Under the pieces are notes generated by a model. That model saw only the letters and a list, made by a program, of their open reading frames with translations, did no database searches and was not told the DNA's origin. From NCBI RefSeq assembly GCF_000241485.1, contig NZ_JH584241.1, positions 3,216,210-3,280,209 of the forward strand: a stretch of DNA of 64,000 nt, given 5' to 3'. Positions 18,428-27,443 of the stretch are shown piece after piece. The position numbers were made by a program, and so were the translations under genes. How positions within the stretch are numbered: the stretch's first letter is position 1; the number at the start of each line of letters is the position of its first letter. Origin of the DNA: Sphingomonas sp. PAMC 26605 (GTDB lineage: Bacteria; Pseudomonadota; Alphaproteobacteria; Sphingomonadales; Sphingomonadaceae).

Positions 18428-19831
18428 ATGAAAACCGTCCTGCTCACCAGCCTCTCCGCGCTCGCGCTCTCCGCTTGCGCCGCCGGGCCGAACTACGTCG
18501 CCCCCACGCCGCCGCCGACCGCCGCCGCGCCGTTCGTGACCACGAACCCGGCGACGGTCACCGCCGCTGCCGACCAGAATTGGTGGCGGATGTATCGCGA
18601 TCCCGTGCTCGACGGGCTAGTCGCCGATGCACTGGCGGCGAACACCGACTTGCGCGTCGCGGTAGCGCGGCTCGACGCGGCGCGGGCATCGCTGCGCGGC
18701 GCCAAGACCGACCGCGAGCCGCAGGTTAATTTGGGCGCTAGCGGCAATTACGCGCGGGCATCCGAACTGCAGAGCCTGCCCGGCTATGCCCGCGAGCGCG
18801 CGACCTACGACGTCGGCCTCGACGTCAGCTACGAACTCGACCTTTCGGGCCGTGTTCGCCGCAATGTCGAGGCGGCGCGCGGCGATGTGGGCGCGGCGCA
18901 GGCCGACGCCGACGCGGTGCGCGTGTCGATCGTCGCCGCCACCACGCGTGCCTATGTCGATGCTGCGTCTTCGGCGGAACGGCTCGCGGTCGCGCGACGC
19001 ATCGTAGATCTGCTCGAAAAGTCGACCACCCTCACCGGCAAGCGCGTCGATGCCGGCCGCGCGACGAAGCTCGATCAGGCGCGAATCGCCGCGCTGCGTG
19101 ACCAGCGCGCCGCGCTCGTTCCGCAGATCGAGGGCGAGCGCCAAGCGGCGCTGTTCCGGCTGGCGACGCTTACCGGCCGAACTCCGCGCGACCTCCCGGT
19201 GACAGCGGGCGCGCGCAGCACGACGCCGCGGCTGAACCAGCCGATCCCGATCGGCGACGGCGCGGCATTGCTCGCGCGCCGCCCCGACGTCCGCGCTGCC
19301 GAACGCCGGCTCGGCGCGGCGACCGCGCGGATCGGGGTCGAGACCTCGCAGCTCTATCCGCAGATCTCGCTCGGCGGGTCGATCGGGTCGACCGCGACCA
19401 CCGTCGGCGACATCTTCACCGGGGGGCCGGTGCGCTGGCTGCTAGGACCGCTGCTCAACTGGTCGCTCAACCAGTCGGCCGCACGTGCCCGGATCGCGGG
19501 CGCAAAGGCCGAGACGCGCGGCGCGCTTGCGACCTTCGACGGCAGCGTACTGACCGCGCTCGAGGAAACCGAAACCGCGTTGTCGAGCTACGCCCGTGAA
19601 CTCGATCGGCGCACGCAGCTCCAATCGGCGCGCGACAATGCAGCGACCGCCGCGCGGATCACCCGCGCCCGCCAGCGCGAGGGCACGATCGATTTCCTCG
19701 AAGTGCTCGATGCCGAACGCACCTTCGCCGATAGCGACGCCGAACTGGCGGCCGCCGACGCGAGGATCGCTGACGCCCAAATCGACCTCTTCCGCGCGCT
19801 CGGAGGTGGCTGGCAAACCGCGCACGCCTGA
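18428..19831 (+). CDS. Outer-membrane efflux channel lipoprotein, NodT/OprM family
   Basis: A 467-residue TolC-type channel forming the outer exit of the RND pump. The lipoprotein signal ends at the lipobox LSAC (about residue 17), followed by AGPNY, a common NodT-family start. Two repeated coiled-coil regions (about 180-270 and 380-460) form the periplasmic barrel, and LLARRPDVRAAERRL is a family signature. It follows the permease by 9 bp and ends the operon. It is paralogous to the channel at 23640-25043. Confidence 0.93.
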   Translation: MKTVLLTSLSALALSACAAGPNYVAPTPPPTAAAPFVTTNPATVTAAADQNWWRMYRDPVLDGLVADALAANTDLRVAVARLDAARASLRGAKTDREPQVNLGASGNYARASELQSLPGYARERATYDVGLDVSYELDLSGRVRRNVEAARGDVGAAQADADAVRVSIVAATTRAYVDAASSAERLAVARRIVDLLEKSTTLTGKRVDAGRATKLDQARIAALRDQRAALVPQIEGERQAALFRLATLTGRTPRDLPVTAGARSTTPRLNQPIPIGDGAALLARRPDVRAAERRLGAATARIGVETSQLYPQISLGGSIGSTATTVGDIFTGGPVRWLLGPLLNWSLNQSAARARIAGAKAETRGALATFDGSVLTALEETETALSSYARELDRRTQLQSARDNAATAARITRARQREGTIDFLEVLDAERTFADSDAELAAADARIADAQIDLFRALGGGWQTAHA

Positions 19832-19930
19832 TCCCGCGGGCTCGATCTAGTCCATCCTAACCGCCATCGTCGCCGCGCGGGCACCTAGCATCCTCGTGAC
19901 GGCCCGGCTCAGCCGCGGCCGATGGGATAC

Positions 19931-19950
19931 GTCGATCGTCGGCGATCGAC
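19931..19950. other. Inverted repeat in gap before the MarR gene
   Basis: GTCGATCG-TCGG-CGATCGAC is an 8-bp perfect inverted repeat in the roughly 230-bp gap between the efflux channel gene and the MarR gene. It could end the upstream operon or bind a regulator, but CGATCG-containing words are very common in this DNA, so chance is a real possibility. No gene is seen in the gap. Confidence 0.3.
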
Positions 19951-20053
19951 CGGCCGCGATCGAAAATTGCGTCCGCGTTGGACCCAAACCGATATCGTTT
20001 CGTTAGCGTCGCATTCCATCCTTCAGGGTTGCGGTCGCGCCATGCGTCATTAC

Positions 20054-20065
20054 TTAGCACGCTAA
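20054..20065. promoter_or_regulatory. MarR/SlyA-type operator overlapping the marR start codon
   Basis: TTAGC-AC-GCTAA is a perfect dyad that closely matches the SlyA-type consensus TTAGCAAGCTAA bound by MarR-family repressors. Its last base is the first base of the ATG at 20065. Binding would block transcription or initiation of the regulator and its efflux operon, fitting autorepression. Confidence 0.6.
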
Positions 20066-20517
20066 TGATGTCCGAACGATCTCTCGCCGAGGCGGCCTAC
20101 GCCCGTACCTTGCTGCCGCTTGCCCGTATGTGGCGGCAGTCCGCCGATCGCGCACTGAGCGGCTTCGGCCTGTCGGCATCGGGCGGGTGGACGATCGTCC
20201 AGGTCGGGCGCCTCGGCGACGACGTGCGGCAGACCGACCTTGCCGCCGAGCTCGATGTCTCAGCGGCCTCGCTGGTCCGCATCGTCGATCAATTGGTGGC
20301 GGCCGGGCTCGTCGATCGCCAACGCGACGAGGTCGATGCACGGGTCAGCCGCGTACGGCTGACCGAGCGCGGACGCACCCTGGTGGCGAAGATCGAGACC
20401 GCGTTCGAGGCACTCCGTCGAGAGATGCTCGCCGACGTCGCCGACGCCGATCTCGTGATCGCGCTGCGTGTCGCCGAACAGCTCGAGGCGCGCTTCACCC
20501 GGAAGCGCAACCGATGA
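20065..20517 (+). CDS. MarR family transcriptional regulator
   Basis: About 150 residues with the winged helix-turn-helix of the MarR/SlyA family: recognition region QTDLAAELDVSAASLVRIVDQLV (split here only by reading length) and wing DEVDARVSRVRLTERGR. It is the first gene of an efflux operon and overlaps the next gene by ATGA, so it likely represses its own operon and responds to an aromatic or drug-like ligand. Two adjacent ATG codons (20065 and 20068) are possible starts; the open frame extends to 19978, but the operator at 20054-20065 and low-complexity sequence upstream argue for the shorter form. Confidence 0.85.
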   Translation: MMSERSLAEAAYARTLLPLARMWRQSADRALSGFGLSASGGWTIVQVGRLGDDVRQTDLAAELDVSAASLVRIVDQLVAAGLVDRQRDEVDARVSRVRLTERGRTLVAKIETAFEALRREMLADVADADLVIALRVAEQLEARFTRKRNR

Positions 20518-22559
20518 CGCGCGATCGGTTTGGGTGGAAGGAGGCGCTGTTCTCGGTGAAATGCCTGATCGCGGCGGTGCTTGCCTATTACATCGCGTTG
20601 CAGATCGGCCTGACGCGTCCGTATTGGGCGGTGACGACATCCTACATCGTCGCGCAGCCGCTGGCGGGCGCCGCGCTCTCCAAGGCGGCGTTTCGGGTGA
20701 TGGGGACTATCCTGGGCGCCGCCGCGGCGGTCGTGCTCGTGCCCAATCTGGTCAACGCGCCCGAATTGCTGTCGCTCGGACTCGCGCTGTGGCTCGGCGT
20801 CTGTCTCTACATCTCGCTGCTCGACCGTACGCCGCGCGCCTATGTCTTCCTCCTCGCCGGCTATACCGCGAGCATCATCGGTTTCCCCTCGGTCGAGGCG
20901 CCGGGCGCGATCTTCACGACTGCGATCCTGCGCGTCGAGGAAATCACGATCGGCATCCTGTGTGGCGCGCTGATCCACGGCTTCGTCTTCCCGCAGACCG
21001 TGACCGCGACGCTGCTCGTGCGCGTCAGCGCGATACTCGCCGATGCCGAGCGCTGGTCGCGCGATTCGCTCGCCGGGCTCGCCGACAGCCGGCTCGACCG
21101 CGACCGTCGGCGGTTAGCGCTCGATATCAATGAGCTGCACCAGCTCTCGATCCATCTGCCGTTCGACACCGCACGGCTCCAGCCGCGGGTCCGTACGCTG
21201 CGCGCGTTGCAGGCCGAGCTGTCGATGCTGCTTCCGCTGGCCAGCGCGGTCGACGACCGGATCCGCGAGCTGCTGCGTGGGGCCGATACGCCGCGGCCCG
21301 AAGCTTTGACGCTGATCGAAGACGTGCGCGAATGGCTCGCGACGGCGCAGCCGATGGCCGAGCGTAACGCCGCCGCCGATGCACTGATCGCGCGCGCGCG
21401 CGCGCTCGAGCCGCCGGTCGCCGAACCCCTGCTATGGCGCGATGCCTTGCGGCTCAGCCTGCTCGCGCGGCTCGCCGAGCTGATCGACGCGCATCGCAAC
21501 GCGCGCGATCTGCTCGATCAGATGCGCTCACCCTTGCGCGCGCCGCTCAACCCCGGGGTTGCGCGGCTGTTGGCCCGCACCGCGCGCCGCCCGCTCCACC
21601 GCGACCGCGGGATCGCGCTGCGCGCTGCGGCGGGGACGGTCGCGACGATCCTGCTCGGTTGTATTTTCTGGATCGGGACCGGCTGGGCCGACGGCGCGGG
21701 CGCGGTGCTGATCGCAGGGGTATGCTGCGCGCTGTTCGGCAATAGCGACGACCCTGCGCCGGCGATCATGGCGTTCTTCTATGGTACGATCATTGGCCTG
21801 GTCATCGCCGCGGTCTACGCTTTCGCGATCCTGCCGCGGATCACCGACTTTCCGACGCTGATTGCCGCGCTTGCACCGGCATTGCTGATCGGCGGGGTTT
21901 TCCTGTCGCGACCCCGCACGACGCTAATCACGCTCGGCGCATTGCTCGGCGGGATCAACACCGTCGGTCTCAATGATCGCTACGGTGGCAGCTTCGACAC
22001 ATTCGTCAACGGCGGCGTCTCGCAGCTGATCGGCACGATCTTCGCGGTCGTCACCGTCGGGCTGTTCCAGACGATCGGCGCCGATACCGCCGCGCGACGG
22101 CTGATCCGCGCCGGGTGGCGCGAGTTGGCGCAGCGCAGCAACGCGGCGGGCGTGCCCGATACCGCCGGCTGGGTCGCGCGGATGCTCGACCGGATCGGCC
22201 TGCTCGCGCCGCGGCTCGCGTTGCAGGGCAAGGATCCGGGCAAGCCGCTGCTCGATGCGCTGAGCGACCTGCGCGTCGGCTTCGCAATCGGTGAATTGCG
22301 GCAGTTGCGGATCGACGGCACGTCCTACGATGCGGCACGCATTACGCCGGTGCTGAAGGGTGTCGGCGCGCATTATCGCGCGCTGCGGCCCGACCGCCCC
22401 GCCCCGCCCGCGCCGGTCCTGCTCGCCGACCTCGACAGCGCGATCGACGCGATGGCGGCCGACGCCGAGCCGGCGCGCGCCCGCGCGGGCGTGCTCGCGC
22501 TGACGTCGCTGCGCCGCAACCTCTTCCCCACAGCGCCAGCGTATGGCGTGGCGGCATGA
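20514..22559 (+). CDS. FUSC family inner-membrane exporter (AaeB-like)
   Basis: A 681-residue membrane protein with the duplicated fusaric acid resistance (FUSC) architecture. About five to six helices span residues 18-165, a long soluble region covers about 170-350, a second set of helices spans about 365-520, and a soluble tail follows. AaeB relatives export hydroxylated aromatic acids with a HlyD-like adaptor. The next two genes encode exactly such partners (a DUF1656 protein and a fusion protein), all joined by 4-bp overlaps. The substrate is inferred to be an aromatic acid or related toxic compound. Confidence 0.88.
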   Translation: MTRDRFGWKEALFSVKCLIAAVLAYYIALQIGLTRPYWAVTTSYIVAQPLAGAALSKAAFRVMGTILGAAAAVVLVPNLVNAPELLSLGLALWLGVCLYISLLDRTPRAYVFLLAGYTASIIGFPSVEAPGAIFTTAILRVEEITIGILCGALIHGFVFPQTVTATLLVRVSAILADAERWSRDSLAGLADSRLDRDRRRLALDINELHQLSIHLPFDTARLQPRVRTLRALQAELSMLLPLASAVDDRIRELLRGADTPRPEALTLIEDVREWLATAQPMAERNAAADALIARARALEPPVAEPLLWRDALRLSLLARLAELIDAHRNARDLLDQMRSPLRAPLNPGVARLLARTARRPLHRDRGIALRAAAGTVATILLGCIFWIGTGWADGAGAVLIAGVCCALFGNSDDPAPAIMAFFYGTIIGLVIAAVYAFAILPRITDFPTLIAALAPALLIGGVFLSRPRTTLITLGALLGGINTVGLNDRYGGSFDTFVNGGVSQLIGTIFAVVTVGLFQTIGADTAARRLIRAGWRELAQRSNAAGVPDTAGWVARMLDRIGLLAPRLALQGKDPGKPLLDALSDLRVGFAIGELRQLRIDGTSYDAARITPVLKGVGAHYRALRPDRPAPPAPVLLADLDSAIDAMAADAEPARARAGVLALTSLRRNLFPTAPAYGVAA

Positions 22560-22762
22560 TCGGCGAAGTCTCGCTCGGCGGGGTGTTCGTGCCGACGATC
22601 CTGCTGCTGGCGATCGCCGCGCTCGTGCTGACGGGGGCGACGACGCGGCTGCTGTCGGCTTTCGGCGCCTATCGTTTCGTCGCCTATCGGCCGTTGGTCG
22701 ATTTCGCGCTCTTCTTCCTCATTCTCGGACTTCTGTCCTTGCTTACCGGACCTTCGTTATGA
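22556..22762 (+). CDS. DUF1656 small membrane protein (AaeX-like)
   Basis: A 68-residue protein with two predicted membrane helices (about 10-28 and 45-65), starting IGEVSLGGVFVP as in the DUF1656 family. AaeX-type proteins sit between the FUSC permease and the adaptor in aromatic-acid efflux operons, as here. Their exact role is unknown. Both ends overlap neighbouring genes by ATGA. Confidence 0.88.
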   Translation: MIGEVSLGGVFVPTILLLAIAALVLTGATTRLLSAFGAYRFVAYRPLVDFALFFLILGLLSLLTGPSL

Positions 22763-23643
22763 AATCGCTGCTCGCCCCGCTCGGCCGTTCCGCCGTAACG
22801 ATTGTCATCGTGTTGCTCGCGATCCTGGTCGCGGTGTGGCTGTGGCGCCGCTACGAGACCGATCCGTGGACCCGCGACGGGCATATCCGCGCCGATATCG
22901 TGCGGATCACCCCCGATGTCGGCGGGCTGATCACCCAGGTCGCGGTGCACGACAATCAGCGCGTCAAGGCCGGCGACGTGCTGTTCGTGGTCGACCGCCC
23001 GCGCTTCGAGCTGACGCTCGCGCAGAACGACGCGGCGATTCAAAGCGCGCGCGCGACCCTGCTCCAGGCGCGGCGCGAGGCGCAGCGCGATCTCGCGCTC
23101 GGCGATCTCGTCGCCAAGGAAACGCACGAGCAGAACGTCGCGCGTGTCGCCACGGCGAGCGCGGCACTGGCGCAGGCGCAGAGCGCACGCTCGACCGCCG
23201 CGCTCAACCTCGCGCGGACGACGGTGCGCGCGAGCGTCAACGGCACTGTGACCAACCTCGATCTGCACCCGGGCGACTATATCGCGGCGGGCGCGCAGGC
23301 GATGGCGCTGGTCGACGCCGATTCGATCCGCGTCGAGGGCTATTTCGAGGAGACCAAGCTCGGCAGCATCCACATCGGCGATCCGGTGACGGTCCATCTG
23401 ATGGGCGAGCCGCGCCCGCTCAAGGGGCGGGTCGACAGCATCGCCGCGGGGATCAGCGACAATGAGCGCAGCGTCAGCGCCAACCAATTGCCGACGGTCA
23501 ACCCGACCTTCACCTGGGTGCGGCTCGCGCAGCGCATCCCGGTGCGCGTCAAGCTGGTCGAGGTGCCACAGGGCGTCGCACTAATCGTCGGGCGCAGCGC
23601 GACGGTGACGGTCGTGCCGCCAGCTCCGCAGGTGCACCCATGA
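22759..23643 (+). CDS. HlyD family efflux adaptor (AaeA/EmrA-like)
   Basis: A 294-residue periplasmic adaptor with an N-terminal membrane anchor (about 10-28), the biotinyl-lipoyl block starting DVGGLITQVAVHDNQRVKAG, a short helical hairpin (about 85-155), and a beta-barrel domain containing YFEETKLGSIHIGD, as in AaeA/EmrA. It should connect the FUSC permease to the outer-membrane channel encoded next. The ATG at 22759 overlaps the DUF1656 stop. Confidence 0.92.
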   Translation: MKSLLAPLGRSAVTIVIVLLAILVAVWLWRRYETDPWTRDGHIRADIVRITPDVGGLITQVAVHDNQRVKAGDVLFVVDRPRFELTLAQNDAAIQSARATLLQARREAQRDLALGDLVAKETHEQNVARVATASAALAQAQSARSTAALNLARTTVRASVNGTVTNLDLHPGDYIAAGAQAMALVDADSIRVEGYFEETKLGSIHIGDPVTVHLMGEPRPLKGRVDSIAAGISDNERSVSANQLPTVNPTFTWVRLAQRIPVRVKLVEVPQGVALIVGRSATVTVVPPAPQVHP

Positions 23644-25043
23644 CGCGCGGCCGGATCTTCGGCGTCGCGGCGCTGCTGCTAGCGGGCTGCACCACCGCCG
23701 GCCCGAACTATACGCTGCCCGATCACGCCGTGGTCAACCGGCCGAGCGCGCTCGGCGCGTTCGACAGCGGCAAGGAGAAGCGCTTCGCCGACGTTCCGCT
23801 GCCCGATCATTGGTGGCAGCTGTACGGCGACGCACGGCTCGACGGATTCGTCGCGGAAGGGCTCGCCGCCAACGCCGATCTGCGCGCCGCCGACGCCAAC
23901 CTTCGCCGCGCCGATGCGGTAGTGGCGGAAGTCGCGGCGGGGCGCACGCTCTCGACCACCGTCGGCGGTGGCGCTTCGCTGTCGCGGCAGTATGGCACCG
24001 GGGGATCGCTGCCGGGGACGGTCGGGTACGATGTCGGCCTGTCGCTCACCTATCCGCTCGATCTGTCCGGTCAGATCCGCCGTGCGATCGAGGCGGCACA
24101 GGGCGATGCCGAAGCCGTCGCCGCCGCGCGCGACAATGTCCGAGTGACGGTCGCCGCCGAGATCGCGCGCAGCTATGCCGCGGCATGCACCGCCAATATG
24201 GTGCTCGCTGCCAACAACCGCGTGCTGGCGCTCCAGCGCCAGACGCTGGGCGTGACGCAGCGGTTGCAGCGCGGGGGACGCGGCACGGCGTTCGACGTGA
24301 CGCGGGCGCAGAGCGCGGTCGACCAGAGCGCCGCGCTGGTGCCCGCGACGATCGCGACGCGCACCGCCGCGCTCTATCGGCTCGCGACGCTGATGGGACG
24401 CCCGCCGGCCGACTATCCCAGGGAGGTCGCCAGTTGCGCGACCGCGCCGACGATGCGCAAGCCGCTGCCGATCGGCGACGGCGCGGGCCTGATCGCGCGA
24501 CGCCCCGATATCCGCGCTGCCGAACGCGCGCTCGCCGCCGCCACCGCGCGGATCGGCGTGGCGACCGCCAACCTGTATCCACAGGTCAACCTCGGCGGGT
24601 CGATCGGGCTGACCGGGCCGCTTTCGGCATTCGGTTCGAGCGACGCCTTCCATATCGGTCTGGGCCCGCTGATCAGCTGGAGCTTCCCCAACCGGCCGAT
24701 CGTCCGCGCGCAGATCGCGCAAGCCGGGGCCGCCGCCGACGGCGCGCTGGCGCAGTTCGACTCGGTCACGCTCGAGGCGCTGCGCCAGACCGAGACCGCG
24801 CTCTCTGCCTATGCCCGCGAGGCCGACCGCAACGCCGCGCTCGCGCGCGCGCAATCGAGCGCGGCGACCGCCGCGAACCAGGCGGGGACGCTCTATCGCT
24901 TCGGTCGCACCGATTTCCTCTCGCTGCTCAGCGCGCAAGCGGCGCTCACCACAGCGCAAGCGAACCTTGCCGCCTCCGACGCGTTGCTGGTCGATCGGCA
25001 AGTCGATGTGTTCAAGGCCCTTGGCGGGGGCTGGCAATCGTGA
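23640..25043 (+). CDS. Outer-membrane efflux channel lipoprotein, NodT family
   Basis: A 467-residue TolC-like channel with lipobox LLAGC (residue about 17) followed by TTAGPNY. Two coiled-coil repeats and the signature LIARRPDIRAAERAL are present. It is a paralogue of the channel at 18428-19831 and has the same length. It completes a permease-adaptor-channel export pathway with the FUSC and HlyD-like proteins, overlapping the adaptor stop by 4 bp. Confidence 0.92.
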   Translation: MTRGRIFGVAALLLAGCTTAGPNYTLPDHAVVNRPSALGAFDSGKEKRFADVPLPDHWWQLYGDARLDGFVAEGLAANADLRAADANLRRADAVVAEVAAGRTLSTTVGGGASLSRQYGTGGSLPGTVGYDVGLSLTYPLDLSGQIRRAIEAAQGDAEAVAAARDNVRVTVAAEIARSYAAACTANMVLAANNRVLALQRQTLGVTQRLQRGGRGTAFDVTRAQSAVDQSAALVPATIATRTAALYRLATLMGRPPADYPREVASCATAPTMRKPLPIGDGAGLIARRPDIRAAERALAAATARIGVATANLYPQVNLGGSIGLTGPLSAFGSSDAFHIGLGPLISWSFPNRPIVRAQIAQAGAAADGALAQFDSVTLEALRQTETALSAYAREADRNAALARAQSSAATAANQAGTLYRFGRTDFLSLLSAQAALTTAQANLAASDALLVDRQVDVFKALGGGWQS

Positions 25044-25062
25044 ACGGCCGCAGGAGCGACAG

Positions 25063-25893
25063 ATGAGACAGGTTTCCCTTCCCGACGGCGCCATGGTGCC
25101 CGCGCTTGGCCAGGGCACATGGATGATGGGCGAGGACCGCTCGAAACGGAGCACAGAGATCGCGGCGCTGCGCGAGGGTATCGCGCTCGGCATGACGCTG
25201 ATCGACACCGCCGAGATGTACGGCGAAGGCGAATCGGAGCGCCTCGTCGGCGAAGCGATTGCGGGGTTCCGCGAGCAGGTGTTCCTCGTCAGCAAGGCGT
25301 ATCCGCAGAATGCCGGACGCGCGCGGTTGCGGGCGTCGTGCGAGGCGAGCCTCAAGCGGCTGGGGACCGATCGGCTCGACCTCTATCTGCTCCACTGGCG
25401 CGGTTCAGTCCCGCTGGCCGAAACCGTCGAGGCGATGGAAGCCTTGCGCGGCGCAGGCCTGATCGCGCGCTGGGGCGTCAGCAACCTCGATACCGAGGAT
25501 ATGGAGGAACTGGTGGACGCAGGTGGCGAAGGCTGCACGACCGATCAGATCCTCTACAATCTCACGCGGCGCGGGCCCGAGCACGCGTTGCTGCCGTGGC
25601 TCGCGGAACGCCGCATCCCGATCATGGCGTACAGCCCAGTCGAGCAAGGCCGTTTGCTCGAGAATCGGGCGCTGGCGACGATCGCCACTCGGCTCGGGGC
25701 GACACCCGCACAACTGGCGCTCGCCTGGGCGCTGCGGCGTGACGACGTGATCGCAATTCCCAAGGCCGGCAGCGTCGCGCACGTCCGCGACAATCGTGCC
25801 GCGCTCGATCTCGTGCTTGATCCGACAACGCTGGCAGCGCTCGACGCGACGTTCCCGCCGCCGCGATCACGCACGCCACTCGCGATGCTCTAA
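25063..25893 (+). CDS. Aldo/keto reductase
   Basis: A 276-residue NADPH-dependent (beta/alpha)8 oxidoreductase that reduces aldehydes or ketones. The catalytic tetrad is complete: D48 and Y53 (LIDTAEMYGEG), K78 (VSKAYP) and H111 (LLHWRG). The C-terminal coenzyme block IPKAGSVAHVRDN is present. It begins 19 bp after the efflux channel gene with ribosome-binding site GGAG, so it is probably the last gene of the MarR-FUSC operon and may detoxify the same compounds. Its TAA overlaps the TAG of the convergent exonuclease gene. Confidence 0.9.
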   Translation: MRQVSLPDGAMVPALGQGTWMMGEDRSKRSTEIAALREGIALGMTLIDTAEMYGEGESERLVGEAIAGFREQVFLVSKAYPQNAGRARLRASCEASLKRLGTDRLDLYLLHWRGSVPLAETVEAMEALRGAGLIARWGVSNLDTEDMEELVDAGGEGCTTDQILYNLTRRGPEHALLPWLAERRIPIMAYSPVEQGRLLENRALATIATRLGATPAQLALAWALRRDDVIAIPKAGSVAHVRDNRAALDLVLDPTTLAALDATFPPPRSRTPLAML

Positions 25894-26753
25894 GCAGCGC
25901 GCCCGAGCGCGGCGAGCAGCGTCTGTTCGGAAACGATCCGGATCGGCTTACCGGCGCGGCGCAGCGCCTCGGCCTTCCCATATGCCGGGCTCGTGAACGT
26001 CGCGCGCGTGAAGCGATCGCCCCCGGCGACGACGAGCACGTTCGTGCTCGTACCGACCGAGGTCATCACCTTCGCTCCGAGCGCGGCGAGCCGGTGCGCC
26101 AAAGGCCCATCGCGCGGCTCGCCGACGATCGCGACCCGCTCGCCGAGCAGCGGCCCTGCTTCGGCCGGGGTCGGCGGCGGCCCCGGCTTGCGCGGCGGCG
26201 CGAGCCATTCGTCGAGCGAGATCCCGGTCTGCTCGATCGCCTTTACGATCACCCAGCCCGCCGCACGCGCATCGCTGAGCGCGTCGTGATGGCGATGCGC
26301 GATACCGAGATAGCGCGCAAGGCCGCCGAGCTTGTGGTTCTCGAGATCGGGCCAGGCGCGCTTGGCGACGCGGACGCTGTCGAGCCACATCGTCTCGATC
26401 AGCGGCCGATCGTGCTGGCGGCACGCCGCGGCGAGCGCGCTTTTGTCAAAAAAGGAATGCGCGACGGTCGTCCGCCCCGCGAGATACCGGTCGACGATCG
26501 CGTGAACGTCGCCGAAACGCGGCTGGCCGACGACATGGTGCGCGGCGATCCCGTGGATCTGGGTGTTGAATGCGTGGAACTCATCGCAGGGATCGAGCAG
26601 CGTTTCGTACTCGAAGATCTCGCGACCACCGCGAAATCCGACGATCCCGATCTGGCAGATGCTGCTCGCACGCGAGCAGGCTGTTTCGACGTCGATCACG
26701 ACGAAATCGGGCGGCGGGGATTGGCATTCGGCAGACGACACGCCGTCCCGCAT
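25890..26753 (-). CDS. DnaQ-like 3'-5' exonuclease with C-terminal BRCT domain
   Basis: A 287-residue protein in two parts. Residues about 15-175 form a DEDDh exonuclease of the DnaQ family: DxE in VVIDVETA, D in HSFFDKSAL, and H...D in HHDALSDARA. Residues about 205-285 form a BRCT-like module (GERVAIVGEPRDGPLAHRL, then VLVVAGG), as found in bacterial DNA ligases and other repair proteins. The protein probably trims or proofreads DNA or RNA 3' ends in repair; it is not the polymerase III epsilon subunit itself. It follows the AlkB-like gene by 31 bp in the same direction. Confidence 0.85.
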   Translation of the reverse strand: MRDGVSSAECQSPPPDFVVIDVETACSRASSICQIGIVGFRGGREIFEYETLLDPCDEFHAFNTQIHGIAAHHVVGQPRFGDVHAIVDRYLAGRTTVAHSFFDKSALAAACRQHDRPLIETMWLDSVRVAKRAWPDLENHKLGGLARYLGIAHRHHDALSDARAAGWVIVKAIEQTGISLDEWLAPPRKPGPPPTPAEAGPLLGERVAIVGEPRDGPLAHRLAALGAKVMTSVGTSTNVLVVAGGDRFTRATFTSPAYGKAEALRRAGKPIRIVSEQTLLAALGRAA

Positions 26754-26784
26754 AGCAGTTTCTTGAGGGGATATGTCCAGCGAC

Positions 26785-27375
26785 CTAGCGATCCCGCGAC
26801 GCGATCAGCGCCCTGCCCTTTTCCGACAGGCTGCGAAAGGTGATCGACCAGCGCGGCGCGTCCATCTCGGCAATGCTGTGCTCCCACACATGCCGGGCCG
26901 GACCACTCAGGTGATAGGCGCCGCGTGGCGTCAGCGGCACATTCGCGCGCTCGAAGCGATCGTCGATTCGCCTACGGAAGCGCAGCGTCGCCGGCGCCCC
27001 GAGCGAAATGCCGAAAACATGCTCGAAATGCGGCCGGTCGCGATGCCAGCCGATGCCGGCGCCGACATCGTAGCGGATCACGAGCGCCTGAACGAGGTCA
27101 CCCTCCGCCAGGCCGGCCATGATCTCGCCGCGGCGGCGCAGCGGGTCGAGCCAGTCCGGGATCGGAGCGGCCTCGCCCATCCCACCGGTATCGAAGTCGT
27201 AATGCCAGCCGAAACTGTGGGTCAGCCGCTTGCCGAGCCAGCCCTGAAAGCGGAACGGTTCCAAGTCCGTCGCATCGATAGCGGCGATCAGCGCCGCCGC
27301 CTCTGTTTGCGATACGAAATTCTCGACCGCGTGGAGACCCGGCAGGATCGGAGTATCGAACAGATCGCGCATCAT
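26785..27375 (-). CDS. AlkB-like 2-oxoglutarate/Fe(II) dioxygenase
   Basis: About 196 residues with the AlkB fold. Iron ligands are the HxD in GWHRDRPHF and the distal histidine of RHVWEHSI; the 2-oxoglutarate-binding arginines are in RWSITFRSL. AlkB enzymes remove alkyl damage from nucleic acids, though members of this short subfamily may act on other substrates. The start is one of two adjacent ATGs (27375, 27372); the frame is open upstream, but sequence there belongs to a terminator hairpin and a small ORF. It likely forms a repair operon with the exonuclease-BRCT gene. Confidence 0.83.
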   Translation of the reverse strand: MMRDLFDTPILPGLHAVENFVSQTEAAALIAAIDATDLEPFRFQGWLGKRLTHSFGWHYDFDTGGMGEAAPIPDWLDPLRRRGEIMAGLAEGDLVQALVIRYDVGAGIGWHRDRPHFEHVFGISLGAPATLRFRRRIDDRFERANVPLTPRGAYHLSGPARHVWEHSIAEMDAPRWSITFRSLSEKGRALIASRDR

Positions 27376-27388
27376 CCATCCATAGACA

Positions 27389-27416
27389 AAAGGCCGCCCC
27401 TTGCGGGACGGCCTTT
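27389..27416 (-). terminator. Terminator-like hairpin between small ORF and AlkB gene
   Basis: Read on the minus strand, AAAGGCCGTCCC and GGGGCGGCCTTT form a 12-bp stem (one G-U pair) around GCAA, with the trailing TTTT-GT typical of an intrinsic terminator. It ends 13 bases before the AlkB start. A shorter hairpin, TGTCGGCC-TT-GGCCGGCA on the plus strand (27421-27438), lies just upstream. Confidence 0.7.
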
Positions 27417-27443
27417 CCATTGTCGGCCTTGGCCGGCAAAAAT

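Noticed and set aside
19931..19950. GTCGATCG-TCGG-CGATCGAC as a strong operator
   Set aside because: CGATCG-containing words are extremely frequent across this window, so the dyad is listed only with low confidence.
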